Source of the DNA: an uncultured bacterium
Lineage (GTDB): Bacteria; Bacillota; Clostridia; Lachnospirales; Lachnospiraceae
Direction of reading: 5' to 3'
DNA length: 6,803 bases
NCBI GenBank assembly: GCA_945871045.1
Contig: CAMBUC010000118.1
Location: forward strand, 1-6,803
This document shows positions 5,950 to 6,803 of the stretch, in pieces. The notes under the pieces were generated by a model. That model did not search any database. It was given only the letters and a program-made list of their open reading frames with translations, and was not told the DNA's origin. How positions within the stretch are numbered: position 1 is the stretch's first letter; each line of letters opens with the position of its first letter. The position numbers were made by a program, and so were the translations under genes.

Positions 5950-5987
5950 AATGGGCGCTTCTCATGGCAATGGGCGATGGTCGTGGC
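5950..5987. repeat. Imperfect tandem repeat, two 19-bp units, after the nuclease gene
   Basis: Units 5950-5968 and 5969-5987 both begin AATGGGCG and end TGGC, with 14 of 19 positions identical by eye. They are GC-richer than the surrounding gap and start about 20 bases downstream of the nuclease stop codon. The frames across them are open on both strands for a short distance, but nothing resembles a known protein. Confidence 0.4.
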
Positions 5988-6008
5988 AGAAGGAACGTCC
6001 CTGATTTT

Positions 6009-6779
6009 TTACTCACCCTTTGCTTCGATCTCAAACCACTCTGTGAGACTGGAGAAATCAATGCTAAGTTCTCCGTGATAGATATTTACCGGAACGGGCT
6101 GACCCAGTCCGTAGATCACCGGACACACTTCACTTTCAAAAAAATATACGAGGAGCTTGCTCTGGTACGGATCCAGGATCCAGTATTCCCGGACTCCGGC
6201 ATTCATGTATTTCGCCAGTTTTTTCGTGTAATCCTTACGCCCGGTGGAGGGTGAGATCACCTCCAGCAAAAAGTCCGGGGCCCCATAGATGCCCCATCTG
6301 CGCATCTTCTCCCGATCACACAGGATCCCTACATCCGGCTGAACCATGGTGTGCTCGTCGCAGTCCAACTGAACATCCACGGGAGCGATAAAGGGCAGGC
6401 AGTCGCCGCCCTTCTCCTTAATAAATCCCGCGATCTGCCGATGCACCTCACCTGCAATAAACTGGTGATAGATCGTAGGGGCATTCATCTCATAAAAGTA
6501 TCCGTCGATCAATTCCACCCGCTGGTCATCCGGCAGACTGCGGTAATCATCAATCGTATAGCTGCCCTGCGTATGCGCCTGATAGGCGGATGTCTCGCAA
6601 AGAACCGGCTGTTCCTTAAACAAAGACTCCAGCGCCATCAGGGTATCATAGCGCGGACTGACGGTCTCACCGCAGAAGATCTTCTGCACGGTGCCAAGCG
6701 GTACACCGGACAATTCCGCGATCTGTGCATACGTGTAGCCTTTTTCCTGCTTCTTCTCCTTCATCTCCTGAATCGTCAT
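6009..6779 (-). CDS. HTH (XRE-type) - Uma2 family nuclease-like fusion protein
   Basis: The 256-residue protein joins two domains. Residues about 3-55 form a Cro/XRE-type helix-turn-helix, with TYAQIAELSGV (16-26) and PLGTVQKIFCGE (27-38) as the two DNA-contact helices. Residues about 75-250 are a Uma2 (DUF820, PF05685) domain of the PD-(D/E)XK superfamily. Visible landmarks are ELIDGYFYEM (89-98), QPDVGILCD (147-155) with the conserved Asp149, FLLEVISPST (170-179) with Glu173, a Lys pair at 186-187, and GVREYWILDP (195-204). The catalytic set looks intact. Family knowledge: Uma2 proteins are predicted endonucleases with no settled role, abundant in cyanobacteria and also found in Firmicutes, often singly. 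The HTH could direct DNA binding; that is inference. The start at ATG 6779 has AGGAGG seven bases upstream. Its promoter lies beyond the right edge. It seems a stand-alone gene, with about 230 bp to the next start. Confidence 0.88.
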   Translation of the reverse strand: MTIQEMKEKKQEKGYTYAQIAELSGVPLGTVQKIFCGETVSPRYDTLMALESLFKEQPVLCETSAYQAHTQGSYTIDDYRSLPDDQRVELIDGYFYEMNAPTIYHQFIAGEVHRQIAGFIKEKGGDCLPFIAPVDVQLDCDEHTMVQPDVGILCDREKMRRWGIYGAPDFLLEVISPSTGRKDYTKKLAKYMNAGVREYWILDPYQSKLLVYFFESEVCPVIYGLGQPVPVNIYHGELSIDFSSLTEWFEIEAKGE

Positions 6780-6786
6780 AGAAATA

Positions 6787-6792
6787 CCTCCT
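6787..6792 (-). promoter_or_regulatory. Ribosome binding site of the HTH-Uma2 gene
   Basis: AGGAGG on the minus strand, seven bases before ATG 6779. It shows that the coding frame is complete even though the promoter is outside the window. Confidence 0.8.
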
Positions 6793-6803
6793 GTGTATAT
6801 GTG

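Noticed and set aside
1..6803. CRISPR array, tRNA, rRNA or complete insertion sequence
   Set aside because: No regularly spaced repeats, no tRNA cloverleaf, no rRNA-like stretch and no transposase frame with terminal repeats were found. The recombinase fragment is the only mobile-element trace.

Overview
The window reads as chromosomal DNA of a Clostridia bacterium, most likely of the Lachnospiraceae. The reasons are strong AGGAGG-type ribosome binding sites, moderate GC genes with AT-rich gaps, a HisRS of a non-E. coli type, a short flavodoxin-like protein and a sigma-associated type of exported protein that I associate with that group. This placement is inference from protein character, not a database match. 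Every supported gene lies on the minus strand, so transcription runs from the right end to the left end.

From right to left in transcription order: (1) 6779-6009, a fusion of a Cro/XRE-type helix-turn-helix to a Uma2 (DUF820) PD-(D/E)XK nuclease-like domain. (2) A gene-free gap, 6008-5776, holding an imperfect tandem repeat, an interrupted hairpin and a good promoter. (3) 5775-5272, a short flavodoxin-like protein. (4) 5176-3614, a single-pass membrane protein with a short cytosolic tail and a large exported domain, resembling proteins that partner ECF sigma factors, although no sigma gene is present here. (5) A near-consensus promoter at 3571-3543 driving the operon hisS (3511-2261) and aspS (2249-456), with an 11-bp gap between the genes. 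(6) A 15-bp perfect hairpin just after aspS, followed by a short remnant of a large serine recombinase (452-279). (7) An intergenic promoter and a leader of about 125 nt for mntP, of which only the first 31 codons are in the window (95-1).

Functionally most of this is housekeeping. hisS and aspS charge tRNA-His and tRNA-Asp, a common gene pairing in Firmicutes, and mntP would export manganese. The flavodoxin-like and exported proteins have no visible partner and may share one transcript, since no terminator is seen between them. The accessory signals are the recombinase relic after aspS and the HTH-Uma2 fusion. I did not find a convincing undescribed multi-gene system. The best leads are the recombinase scar, the orphan sigma-partner-like protein and the HTH-Uma2 fusion.
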